This document shows positions 25,644 to 33,809 of a stretch of DNA of 64,000 bases, piece after piece (position 1 is the first letter of the stretch; each line of letters starts with the position of its first letter). The DNA is taken from positions 310,001 through 374,000 of the forward strand of contig CAWIJO010000002.1 of the NCBI GenBank assembly GCA_963836355.1, written 5' to 3'. Made by a program: the position numbers and the translations under genes. Under the pieces are notes generated by a model, which had not been told where the DNA came from, made no database searches, and saw only the letters and a program-made list of their open reading frames with translations. The DNA is from Palsa-506 sp963836355. GTDB taxonomy: Bacteria; Actinomycetota; Actinomycetes; Streptosporangiales; Streptosporangiaceae.

Positions 25644-26779
25644 GAGGCCGGGCCCTGTACCCGGCCGCCGAGCGGGAAATCGACCCACGCCCTGGTCCGG
25701 AACGATGCCTCGAAGGCATTGATGGTCTCCTGCACGAGCGCGCCCTGGGCGAAGTCGCCCTGGTTCGTCTGGCAGCCGGCCAGGATCTCGGTGGCGAAAT
25801 CGGACACCAGGTTGGAGTAGAACAGGTATTCCCACGGCTCGCCGGAATGACCGCCGGGCGGGAAGAACCTGGCAGGCACCTCGGCCTCGGTGAACTCGAC
25901 CGCGTCCTTACTGGCCGTCCTGACCGTCTGGCAGAGGCCGAACTCGTCCACCAGCCGGACGATGATCGCGCCTTCCGAGCCGTAGATCCGCGCTTCGATG
26001 CCCGGGTAGTTGCCGACCGTGACGTAGGACGACTGGATCGAGGCGAGCGCGCCAGAGGAGAACTCGGCGATCCACATGTCGCCGTCGTCGATGTTTACCC
26101 TGGTGAGCTCGCCGGTGTCGCGGAGCACCCGCTTCGGCACGAAGTTCCGCATGGTCCCGACGACAGACGCCAGCGGCGCGTCCAGCCACCAGTGCATGAT
26201 GTCGATGATCGGGGCGCCGTAGCCCTCGATCGATGACACGGCGATCTGCGCCGGGTCGGCCGACGGGTCGACCTGCCGCAGCGGCGTCGCCGGGTCGATC
26301 CACTGGCTGTTCTGCTCGTAGCCGTTGAAGACGTAGGGCTCGCCGACGAAGCCCGAGTCGATCAGTTCCTTCGCGTAGCGGATCGCCGGCGCGTACCGGA
26401 AGGTGAAGCCCAGCTTGGTCTTCAGTCCCTTCGACCTGGCCAGCTCGGCGGCCTCGTGCGTCTTCAGGTAGCTGGCATGCACCGGCTTCTCGCAGAGCAC
26501 ATGCTTGCCAGCGGACAGCGCATCCCAGGAGATCTGGAAATGCGGCTGGTTGCCGGTGACGACGTCGATCACGTCGATCCGCGGGTCGGCGAGCAGCTCC
26601 CGGTAGTCCGTCACGACGACCGGGACGGTGAATCGGCTGGCAGCCTCGGCCGCCGCCGCGGCGTTGACGTCGGCTAGTGCGACCACCTCTACCCTGGGAT
26701 CGCGCAGCCAGCCCGGAATGTGCGCTCGCTGAGCCCAGCTGCCGGTTCCGATTACCGCGACTCGCAGCCTGTCTGCCAT
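25640..26779 (-). CDS. Gfo/Idh/MocA family oxidoreductase A
   Basis: 379 aa. N-terminal Rossmann fold with VAVIGTGSWAQRAHIPGW, then IDVIDVVTGNQPH and the signature CEKPVH. The C-terminal GFO_IDH_MocA sheet follows, with HWWLDAPLASVVGTM and a typical GYGAPIIDIMHWW segment. It is about half identical to the gene at 32674 (shared EQNSQW, VSSIEGYGAP/VASLEGYGAP, TVGNYPGIE). Such enzymes oxidise a sugar, inositol or amino-sugar hydroxyl with NAD(P). Coupled to the DUF4438 genes. Confidence 0.85.
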   Translation of the reverse strand: MADRLRVAVIGTGSWAQRAHIPGWLRDPRVEVVALADVNAAAAAEAASRFTVPVVVTDYRELLADPRIDVIDVVTGNQPHFQISWDALSAGKHVLCEKPVHASYLKTHEAAELARSKGLKTKLGFTFRYAPAIRYAKELIDSGFVGEPYVFNGYEQNSQWIDPATPLRQVDPSADPAQIAVSSIEGYGAPIIDIMHWWLDAPLASVVGTMRNFVPKRVLRDTGELTRVNIDDGDMWIAEFSSGALASIQSSYVTVGNYPGIEARIYGSEGAIIVRLVDEFGLCQTVRTASKDAVEFTEAEVPARFFPPGGHSGEPWEYLFYSNLVSDFATEILAGCQTNQGDFAQGALVQETINAFEASFRTRAWVDFPLGGRVQGPAS

Positions 26780-26871
26780 GCGCCTTGTCCTCGCTTCGGG
26801 TGGCCAGCCGGGTCCGGCTGGCGCTGCTGGTGGCCTGCCGGGCTAGCCGGGCCTGCCGGGTCGGGCCGGGG

Positions 26872-27951
26872 TCAGTAACCCGCGGCATGGTCGTAGACAT
26901 TGCGCAGCGGCGCGCCTGCCAGCCAGCGCCGCAGGTTGTCGATGAACAGATCGGTGAGCAGCCGGTTCTCGGCCTCAACGGTGGAGGCCGAGTGCGGCGA
27001 GATGAGCACGCCGGGCAGTTCCCACAGTGGCGAGCCGCCCGGCAGCGGCTCCGTCTCGAATACATCCAGGCAGGCACCGCCGAGATGGCCGCTGCGTAGC
27101 GCGGCGGCCAGGGCGCGTTCGTCGATGACCGGGCCGCGGGACACGTTCACCACCACGGCGCCCTGGCGCAGCAGGCTGAGCTGCCGGGCGCCGATCACGT
27201 GCCTGGTGCGCTCGGTCAGCGGGCAGGCGAGGATCAGCGCGCCGGCACCTGGCAGCGCCGCATCGATGTCGGTGTCGGCGACGTATGACGTGACGCCGGG
27301 CACCTGATAAGACCGGCCGGGCCGGCCAGCGCCGACGACCTCCATTCCGGCTGCGGCGAGCAGCCTGGCTACCTCCCGGCCGATGCCGCCGAGCCCGACA
27401 AGCACCGCCCGGGTGCCGGCCAGCTGCCTGGTGTGGTGCAGTTCCCACTGATGACCGCGCTGCAGGCGGCGGAGCCTGGGCACGTCCTTGGCGAAGTAGA
27501 GCAGCCCTAGCAGGGTGAACTCGGCCAGCGGGACCCCGTGCACGCCGGCCGCGGTGGTGATGACGAGCTTCGTGTCGGCCAGCCCGGTACGCGCGAGGAA
27601 GCCGCCGAGCCCCGCGCTGGTGCCCTGCACCCAGCGCAGCCGCGGGCAGTTCACCGCCATCTGGCCGGGGTCCTGCCAGTCGAAGTCGAAGCTCACGTCC
27701 GCCCGGGACCGCAGCTGCGACCACCTCGCGAGCTCCGCTGGCGTCAGCTGCCGCGGCTGGCCGGAATGATCTGCCGGATAGCGCGGCACGGGCAGCAGAG
27801 CAGGCTCGTAGATGACCGAGACGCGGCTGTCAGCCGCCGCGATCCGGTCGACCTGGGCCGCCTCCAGCGGGGTCGCGATGAGGACGGTTACCTCGGCGGG
27901 TACCGGCGCGGCGCCAGCCACCGCGGGCGAGCCCGCAGCACCTGATGTCAT
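26872..27951 (-). CDS. D-2-hydroxyacid dehydrogenase family protein
   Basis: 359 aa from the ATG at 27949-27951, with GTGAGG close upstream. It has a NAD-binding GLGGIGREVARLLAAAGMEVVGAG loop, VVVNVSRGPVIDERAL, and the catalytic series Arg (NVSRG), Glu (FETEPLP) and His (ISPHSAS). These are the marks of the phosphoglycerate dehydrogenase/formate dehydrogenase fold. The first gene of the left-hand operon, its leader carries operator site 2 between -10 and start codon. It probably reduces a 2-oxo acid or oxidises a D-2-hydroxy acid produced in the pathway. Confidence 0.85.
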   Translation of the reverse strand: MTSGAAGSPAVAGAAPVPAEVTVLIATPLEAAQVDRIAAADSRVSVIYEPALLPVPRYPADHSGQPRQLTPAELARWSQLRSRADVSFDFDWQDPGQMAVNCPRLRWVQGTSAGLGGFLARTGLADTKLVITTAAGVHGVPLAEFTLLGLLYFAKDVPRLRRLQRGHQWELHHTRQLAGTRAVLVGLGGIGREVARLLAAAGMEVVGAGRPGRSYQVPGVTSYVADTDIDAALPGAGALILACPLTERTRHVIGARQLSLLRQGAVVVNVSRGPVIDERALAAALRSGHLGGACLDVFETEPLPGGSPLWELPGVLISPHSASTVEAENRLLTDLFIDNLRRWLAGAPLRNVYDHAAGY

Positions 27952-27978
27952 CCGCCTCACCGGTCCGCCTGGGTAATT

Positions 27979-28020
27979 GTCGACAGTCAACCAGTATCGC
28001 AGCGGTAACAATACCGTCAA
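27979..28020 (-). promoter_or_regulatory. Leftward promoter with operator (site 2)
   Basis: On the minus strand TTGACG (28015-28020), 16 bases, GATACT (27993-27998) form a good sigma-70-type promoter. It is followed at once by GTTGACTGTCGACAATT, which holds the variant operator GTCGACAGTCAAC (27979-27991, plus-strand reading). The operator covers the expected transcription start of the gene at 27951, so binding should block transcription. Confidence 0.65.
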
Positions 28021-28057
28021 GAGGAGGCCCCGGCGGCATGCCGCGGCTCGGCGAGTA

Positions 28058-28111
28058 TTGACGGCCATGTCCGCCGTTTCTACACTCGGACCACAGTTGT
28101 CGACAATCGAC
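28058..28111 (+). promoter_or_regulatory. Rightward promoter with GTCGACAATCGAC operator (site 3)
   Basis: TTGACG (28058-28063), 17 bases, TACACT (28081-28086), then GTTGTCGACAATCGACC with the 13-mer at 28099-28111 and the ATG of the binding-protein gene at 28133. The core TTGTCGACAA is a perfect palindrome of the FadR/VanR type. The layout mirrors site 2 on the opposite strand. Confidence 0.7.
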
Positions 28112-28132
28112 CAAAATGGAATGAGGTGCGAT

Positions 28133-29725
28133 ATGCGCCGTGCCTTCCGGCCCTCGATGCGGCCCCGGATACTGAGCGCCGGACTTGTCGCGCTCGCCCT
28201 GGCGGCAGCCGGGTGCGGCGGTTCGAGCACGCCGAGCGGCTCAGGCTCAGGCGGCACTGGCGGCGGCAACGCCACGCTGAACACCCTGGTCATCGCCAAC
28301 GCGGTCAAGGTCGACACCCTCGATCCCGCGCAGAACTCCGTCAACGAGTCGATCTGGATGGACCAGAACCTCTACAGCAGGCTACTGCAGCCGAATCCCA
28401 CCGGCACCGGGCTGCTGCCCGACCTGGCCACATCCTGGGACATCTCGAAGAGCGGCCTCGTCTATACGTTCCACCTGCGGCCGGACGCCAAGTTCTCCAA
28501 CGGCACGCCGGTGACCGCGCAGGACGCCGCCTACTCCATCATCCGGTCCAAGAACACCTCCGGCGGCTGGGGCTTCCTGCTGACGGCGGTCAAGAAGGTC
28601 ACCGCCACGGATGCGCACACGCTCAAGGTCACCCTCTCCCAGCCGCACGCGCCGCTGCTCGCCGACCTGGCGATGTACGCCTACTCGATCGTGCCGGAAA
28701 AGCTGGTCAAGGCCCAGGGCAAGGCGTTCTGGCAGGACCCGGTCGGCAGCGGGCCATTCATGGTGACGTCCTACAGCGCCGACAGCGAGATCGACCTGGC
28801 CCGCAACCCGGTCTTCTACGGCACCAAGCCCAAGATCAGCAAGGTCAAGGTCCTGATCGTGCCGAACGACAACACCCGGGTGCTGATGCTGCAGAGCAAG
28901 AAGGCCGACATCATCGAGAACCCGCCGGGCAACCTGGTCAGCGAGATCAACAAGACGCCCGGGCTGAGCGTGCAGCTGTTCCCGTCCACCCGGGTCGACT
29001 TCATCCAGCTCGACCATCACTACAAGCCGTTCAAGAACCTGTACGTGCGGCAGGCCCTGAACTACGCGCTGGACCGGAGCGCGATCGTGAAGCTGGCCTA
29101 CCAGGGGCACGCGATCGCCGGCAGCTCGTTCATGCCGTACAAGATGAAGTACTGGGACAGCAGCCTCACGCCGTACCCGTACAACGTGGCGAAGGCCAAG
29201 CAGCTGCTGGCCAAGGGCGGCTACCCGCACGGCTTCAAGACCTTCCTCATCACCGTGAGCGGTGACGTGGCAGGCCAGGCCGAGGCCGTGGTGGTGAAGT
29301 CCCAGCTCGCCGCGGTCGGGATCAACGTCGATATCCAGTCCTACGAGCTGCTGACCGCCTACAACAAGGAGGACAACGGCCACTCGCAGATGGGCGAGCG
29401 GTACTGGACGAACGACATCATCGACCCCGACGAGGTCGCCACGTTCGGCGCGGACTGCAAGGGCGGCGCCAACGCGTTCAACAGCTACTGGTGCGACGCG
29501 CAGGCGACCAAGCTGGTCAACCAGGGGCGCGCGGAACTCAACGACGCCAAGCGCCAGCAGATGTACGGGCAGATCCAGCAGATCGTCTACCAGCAGTCCC
29601 CCTACCTCATCATCGACTACAGCCCGTACCGGTACGGGGTCGGCGGCTGGGTGAAGGGCTTCCACGTCACCCCGCTCGGCAACTACGACCTGTCCCTGGA
29701 GACCCTGACAGTGAGCCAGCACTAA
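28133..29725 (+). CDS. ABC transporter substrate-binding lipoprotein, SBP family 5 (DppA/OppA-like)
   Basis: 530 aa. Lipobox LALAAAGC with the lipidated Cys at 28, then a Gly/Ser linker. The family-5 signature follows: VDTLDPAQN..., YTFHLRPDAKFSNGTPVTAQDAAYSI, PYKMKYWDSSLTPYPYNVAKAKQLLAKGGYP. It captures peptides or other polar solutes outside the membrane for the permease pair that follows. GAGGTG lies 5 bases before the chosen ATG; an ATG four codons upstream is less good. First gene of the right-hand operon. Confidence 0.9.
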   Translation: MRRAFRPSMRPRILSAGLVALALAAAGCGGSSTPSGSGSGGTGGGNATLNTLVIANAVKVDTLDPAQNSVNESIWMDQNLYSRLLQPNPTGTGLLPDLATSWDISKSGLVYTFHLRPDAKFSNGTPVTAQDAAYSIIRSKNTSGGWGFLLTAVKKVTATDAHTLKVTLSQPHAPLLADLAMYAYSIVPEKLVKAQGKAFWQDPVGSGPFMVTSYSADSEIDLARNPVFYGTKPKISKVKVLIVPNDNTRVLMLQSKKADIIENPPGNLVSEINKTPGLSVQLFPSTRVDFIQLDHHYKPFKNLYVRQALNYALDRSAIVKLAYQGHAIAGSSFMPYKMKYWDSSLTPYPYNVAKAKQLLAKGGYPHGFKTFLITVSGDVAGQAEAVVVKSQLAAVGINVDIQSYELLTAYNKEDNGHSQMGERYWTNDIIDPDEVATFGADCKGGANAFNSYWCDAQATKLVNQGRAELNDAKRQQMYGQIQQIVYQQSPYLIIDYSPYRYGVGGWVKGFHVTPLGNYDLSLETLTVSQH

Positions 29726-29737
29726 AGGGCACGGACC

Positions 29738-29775
29738 CGGAGGTAGCGGGCGGCCCCGGGCGCCCGCTACCTCCG
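29738..29775 (+). terminator. Intercistronic hairpin between binding protein and permease
   Basis: CGGAGGTAGCGGGCG (29738-29752) and CGCCCGCTACCTCCG (29761-29775) are perfect 15-bp arms around an 8-base loop, in the 113-base gap after the binding-protein gene. Such hairpins usually act as partial terminators or mRNA stabilisers, giving more binding protein than permease. Confidence 0.7.
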
Positions 29776-29838
29776 CCATCCGTCCGGTCCGGCCGCCGCT
29801 GAACGCCCGGCCCCTGATCACGTCGAGGGAGGCAGCCC

Positions 29839-30789
29839 GTGAGCCGGTTCGGCACCCTGCCCCGGCGGCTCGTCCATCTCGTCATCTTGATGTTCGGCAT
29901 CACCCTGGTCACCTTCTTCCTGCTCCGGCTGATCCCGGGGAATCCGGCGCTGGCCATCCTGGGCAGCAGCTACACGCACGACCGCGCCGTCGCCATCGAC
30001 AGCACGCTCGGCCTCGACAAGCCGATCTGGACGCAATACGCGCTGTTCATGGGCAGGCTCCTGCACGGGAACCTGGGCTTTTCATTTTTTTACGGAGAGT
30101 CCGCCACGACTGTGATCGGCCAGCACATCGCCCCGACCGTCTTCCTCATCGTCTACAGCGCGATACTCGCCGCGCTGATCTCGTTCCCGATCGGGTTCAT
30201 GTCCGGGCTGCGCCGCGGCGGCGTCGCCGACCAGTCGTCCCGGGTCTTCTTCACGCTCAGCTTCGCGATGCCCGCCTTCTGGCTCGGCATCATCCTGATC
30301 CTGATCTTCAGCGTGCACCTGCCCGTGTTCCCGATCAGCGGCTTCGGCCGAGGCTTCGGCGGGCACGTCTACTACCTGTTCCTGCCGGCCCTGACGATCG
30401 CGCTCGGCTTCTCCACGGTGCTGGTCCGCAGCCTGCGCGCGGCCACCATCAGCACGCTGCAATCGGAGTTCATCGACACCGCCCGGATGAAGGGCATCCG
30501 GTGGTCCCAGGTGCTGCGGAAGCACGTATTCCGGAACGCGATCCTGGCCGTCGTCGCCGTCTACGGCGTCAACCTCGCCTACCTGATCAGCGGCACCGTG
30601 CTGGTCGAGAACGTGTTCTCGCTGCCCGGCCTGGGCACGCTGCTGGTCAGCTCCGTCGCCTCCCGCGATTACCCGGTCGTGCAGGGCGTGACGCTGCTGT
30701 TCGCCGTGCTCATCGTCACCATCAACCTGGTCACCGACATTACCCAGGCCGCACTCGACCCCAGGGTCGGGCAGGAGATCGGGGCATGA
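29839..30789 (+). CDS. ABC transporter permease, DppB/OppB type
   Basis: 316 aa with six membrane segments: TM1 at about residues 12-30 (VILMFGITLVTFFLLRLIPG), followed by the periplasmic GNPA..LG loop. The cytoplasmic EAA-like loop that contacts the ATPase reads RSLRAATISTLQSEFIDTA then KGIRWSQVLRKHVFRNA. GTG start. It overlaps the next permease gene by 4 bases (ATGA). Confidence 0.9.
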   Translation: MSRFGTLPRRLVHLVILMFGITLVTFFLLRLIPGNPALAILGSSYTHDRAVAIDSTLGLDKPIWTQYALFMGRLLHGNLGFSFFYGESATTVIGQHIAPTVFLIVYSAILAALISFPIGFMSGLRRGGVADQSSRVFFTLSFAMPAFWLGIILILIFSVHLPVFPISGFGRGFGGHVYYLFLPALTIALGFSTVLVRSLRAATISTLQSEFIDTARMKGIRWSQVLRKHVFRNAILAVVAVYGVNLAYLISGTVLVENVFSLPGLGTLLVSSVASRDYPVVQGVTLLFAVLIVTINLVTDITQAALDPRVGQEIGA

Positions 30790-31676
30790 CCACCACCTGG
30801 ACGGCAAGCCCCTCAGAGCTGCTGATGAAGGCCGCGACCAAGGCGGCCGGCCGGCGCCGCAGCGTCACCCGCAGGCGGCTGCCGCTGATCGCCGGCCTGG
30901 CCCTGCTGGCAATCGCCATCGCCGCCGTGCTGCTCGCTCCGGTGCTGCTCAGCCAGTCGCCGAACACCATCGACGTGCTGCACCCGCTGGCCCCGCCGCT
31001 AACCCCCGGCCATCCGCTCGGCACCGACCAGTTCGGCCGGGACATCTGGGCCCGGATCCTGTACGGCGGCCGGATCGACCTGGCGATCGCGTTCGGCGCG
31101 ACCGCCGTCACGCTGGTCTCCGGCACCATCATCGGGCTGGTGGCCGGCTACTTCGGCGGCAAGGTCGACAACGTGCTGATGCGCATCGTCGACCTCGTCT
31201 TCGCCTTCCCGTTCCTGGTCCTGATCATCGCCATCATCGCCATGCTGGGCCCCAGCATCTTCAACATGTTCGTGGCGATCTGGATCACCAGCTGGGTGGC
31301 CTACGCGCGGATCATGCGGGCGCAGACGGTGGTGGCGAAGAAGCAGCAGTACGTGCTCGCCGCCCGTGCCCTCGGCTACGGCAGGCTGCGGGTGATGCTC
31401 CGGCACATCCTGCCGAACACGGCATCCGCCGTGATCATCTTCTCGATGGTCGACGCCATCGGCAACATCATCCTGGCCTCCGCGCTCGGCTTCCTCGGCC
31501 TCGGCGCCCAGCCGCCCACCCCCGAATGGGGCACGATGATCGCCGACGGCCAGAACTACATTCTCACCGCGTGGTGGCTGGCTACCTTCCCCGGGCTCGC
31601 CGTGGTCTTCGTCGGCGTCGCGTTCAGCCTGATCGGCGATGGCCTCGCCGACGTGCTCCGGGCCGGTGACCGGTGA
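30786..31676 (+). CDS. ABC transporter permease, DppC/OppC type
   Basis: 296 aa. N-terminal OppC_N segment with HPLGTDQFGRDIWARILYGG, five to six membrane helices and the EAA loop YVLAARALGYGRLRVMLRHILPN. Ends with the typical GLADVLRAGD. Coupled to the upstream permease (ATGA) and the downstream ATPase (GTGA at 31673). Confidence 0.9.
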   Translation: MTTTWTASPSELLMKAATKAAGRRRSVTRRRLPLIAGLALLAIAIAAVLLAPVLLSQSPNTIDVLHPLAPPLTPGHPLGTDQFGRDIWARILYGGRIDLAIAFGATAVTLVSGTIIGLVAGYFGGKVDNVLMRIVDLVFAFPFLVLIIAIIAMLGPSIFNMFVAIWITSWVAYARIMRAQTVVAKKQQYVLAARALGYGRLRVMLRHILPNTASAVIIFSMVDAIGNIILASALGFLGLGAQPPTPEWGTMIADGQNYILTAWWLATFPGLAVVFVGVAFSLIGDGLADVLRAGDR

Positions 31677-32698
31677 GCGCATCGACCGACCCGCTGCTGA
31701 CCGTCCGGGACCTGCGCAGCTACCTGGCCACCGGGCACGGCGTGGTCCGGGCCGTGGACGGCGTGTCGTTCACCGTGCACGAGGCCGAGATCCTCGGCAT
31801 CGTCGGCGAGAGCGGCTGCGGCAAGACCGTCACCTGCCGGACGATCATGGGCCTGATGCCCCGCGGCACCGCCTACAGCAGCGGCGAGGTGGTCTACCAC
31901 CCGCGCGGGGACGGCAGCATCCTGTCGGCCAGTGCCGCGCAGTGGCAGGACCTGCGCGGCTCGCAGCTGGCCATGATCTTCCAGGACCCGATGACGGCGC
32001 TGAATCCGGTACTCAGGATCGGCGACCAGTTGCTCGAGGCGGTCAACGCGCACGCGAAGCTGTCCCGCACAGATGCCCGCGCCCGGGCGATCGAGCTGCT
32101 CACCCAGGTCGGCATCCCGGCCCCGGCGCGCCGGATGCGGGATTACCCGTTCCAGTTCAGCGGCGGCATGCTGCAGCGGGCGCTGATCGCCATCGCGCTG
32201 GCCTCCGCCCCCCGGCTGCTGCTGGCCGACGAGCCGACCACCTCGCTGGACGTCATCATCCAGGACCAGATCCTCAGCCTGCTGCTTGAGCTGCAGCGCG
32301 ACACCGGGATGAGCATGATCCTGGTCAGCCACGACCTGGCCGTGATCACCGAGGTATGTGACCGGATCATCGTGATGTACGCGGGCCAGGTGGTCGAGGA
32401 AGGCGACGCCGCGACCATCATCACCGAGCCCAGGCACCCCTATACCCAGGCGCTGCTTGACGCGCTGCCGCAGGCCGGGCGGCGCGGTCAGCTGCGCAGC
32501 ATCCCGGGCGCCCCGCCGAGCCTCATCGACGTGCCGGACGGCTGCCGGTTCGCGGCCCGCTGCCCGCTCGTCACGGACGAGTGCCGCAGCTGGGAAACCG
32601 AGCTCCTGGACTCCGGCGGGCCCGGTCATCGGGCCCGCTGCTTGCGGCAAAACGAGGTCGGAAAGGCGGGCGCATGGCAGGCAAGCGGCTCGGCATAG
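31673..32698 (+). CDS. ABC transporter ATPase, DppD/OppD type
   Basis: 341 aa from a GTG overlapping the permease stop. Walker A is GESGCGKTV, Q-loop MIFQDPMTALNP, signature FSGGMLQRALIAIAL, Walker B LLLADEPTTSLDV, switch VSHDLAV. The C-terminal extension includes HPYTQALLDALP and a Cys-rich CRFAARCPLVTDEC end. Its OppF-type partner is not in this operon but at 20861. The 3' end overlaps the next gene by 25 bases. Confidence 0.9.
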   Translation: MSASTDPLLTVRDLRSYLATGHGVVRAVDGVSFTVHEAEILGIVGESGCGKTVTCRTIMGLMPRGTAYSSGEVVYHPRGDGSILSASAAQWQDLRGSQLAMIFQDPMTALNPVLRIGDQLLEAVNAHAKLSRTDARARAIELLTQVGIPAPARRMRDYPFQFSGGMLQRALIAIALASAPRLLLADEPTTSLDVIIQDQILSLLLELQRDTGMSMILVSHDLAVITEVCDRIIVMYAGQVVEEGDAATIITEPRHPYTQALLDALPQAGRRGQLRSIPGAPPSLIDVPDGCRFAARCPLVTDECRSWETELLDSGGPGHRARCLRQNEVGKAGAWQASGSA

Positions 32699-33801
32699 GC
32701 GTCGTCGGGGCAGGCAGGTGGGCGAACTGGGCGCATTTGCCAGGCTGGGTGAGAGACAACCGGTGCAAGCTCGTCGCGGTGTGCGACCGGGACATCGCCA
32801 GGGCGCAGGCGGCGGCGGCGGAGTTCGGCGCGGACCTGGCCGTCGCCGACTACCGTGAGCTGCTGCAGCGGGACGACATCGACATCATCGACGTCGTCAC
32901 CAGGGACGCCGAGCATTTCGAGATCAACTGCGCCGCCGTGCAGGCCGGCAAGCACGTGCTCAGCGAGAAGCCGGTCGCGCACGACTTCCGCGATGTGCGT
33001 CGGGTCGCCGATCTCGCGGTGGCCAACGGCCTGAAGACCAAGGTCGGCTTTACCTTCAGGTACAGCCCCGCGGTGCGGTACCTGAAGGACATGATCGACC
33101 GCGGGGAGCTGGGCACGCCGTTCATCTACAACGCCTATGAGCAGAATTCCCAGTGGCTGGACCCGATGTCCCCGCTGCGCAGCGGCGAGCGAACCGGCGA
33201 GGGGCCGATCCGGGTGGCGTCGCTGGAGGGCTACGGCGCGCCGGTGATCGACATCGGGCACTGGTACATGGATTCCGATCTCACCGCGGTGGTCGGCATG
33301 ATGCGGAACTTCATCCCGGAGCGGATGATTCTCGACACCGGGAAGCTGGCGCGGGCGAACATCGACGACGGCGACATCTTCCTCGGCGAGTTCGCCAGCG
33401 GCGCGATCTGCTCCGTGCAGACCAGCTTCGTCACCGTCGGCAACTACCCGGGGATCGAGGTGCGCGTATACGGCAGCGCGGGCGCCGCCATCGCCCGGCT
33501 GGTCGAGGAGTTCGGCATCTGCGAGACGCTGAAGGTGGCCAAGCCGGATCATGTCGAGTTCACCGACGTTGAGATCCCGCCGGAGTACTATCCGCCGGGC
33601 GGCAGCCCGCGCGAATCATGGCGGACGCTGTACTACGCGAACCTGACCGCGAACTTCGCCAGCGAGGTGCTCGGCGAGATCGAGGGCAACGAGGGTAGCT
33701 TCGGCGACGGACTGTGGGTACAGGAGGTCATCAACGCCGTGGAGATCTCGCACCACGAGCGCCGCTGGGTGAACCTGCCACTGGATGAGACGAAAGGCTG
33801 A
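32674..33801 (+). CDS. Gfo/Idh/MocA family oxidoreductase B
   Basis: 375 aa from the ATG at 32674. GIGVVGAGRWANWAHLPGW, IDIIDVVTRD, CAAVQAGKHVLSEKPVAHD and FTFRYSPAVRYLKD. It closely parallels the gene at 25640 in length, motif order and even loop sequence, so the two are recent paralogues split between the divergent operons. They may act on epimers or on successive hydroxyl groups. The Lys of EKP is kept. Confidence 0.85.
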   Translation: MAGKRLGIGVVGAGRWANWAHLPGWVRDNRCKLVAVCDRDIARAQAAAAEFGADLAVADYRELLQRDDIDIIDVVTRDAEHFEINCAAVQAGKHVLSEKPVAHDFRDVRRVADLAVANGLKTKVGFTFRYSPAVRYLKDMIDRGELGTPFIYNAYEQNSQWLDPMSPLRSGERTGEGPIRVASLEGYGAPVIDIGHWYMDSDLTAVVGMMRNFIPERMILDTGKLARANIDDGDIFLGEFASGAICSVQTSFVTVGNYPGIEVRVYGSAGAAIARLVEEFGICETLKVAKPDHVEFTDVEIPPEYYPPGGSPRESWRTLYYANLTANFASEVLGEIEGNEGSFGDGLWVQEVINAVEISHHERRWVNLPLDETKG

Positions 33802-33809
33802 CACGGAGA

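Noticed and set aside
28382..29821. Minus-strand open frame opposite the binding-protein gene (479 codons)
   Set aside because: No homology; the plus-strand gene has a lipobox and clear family-5 motifs.
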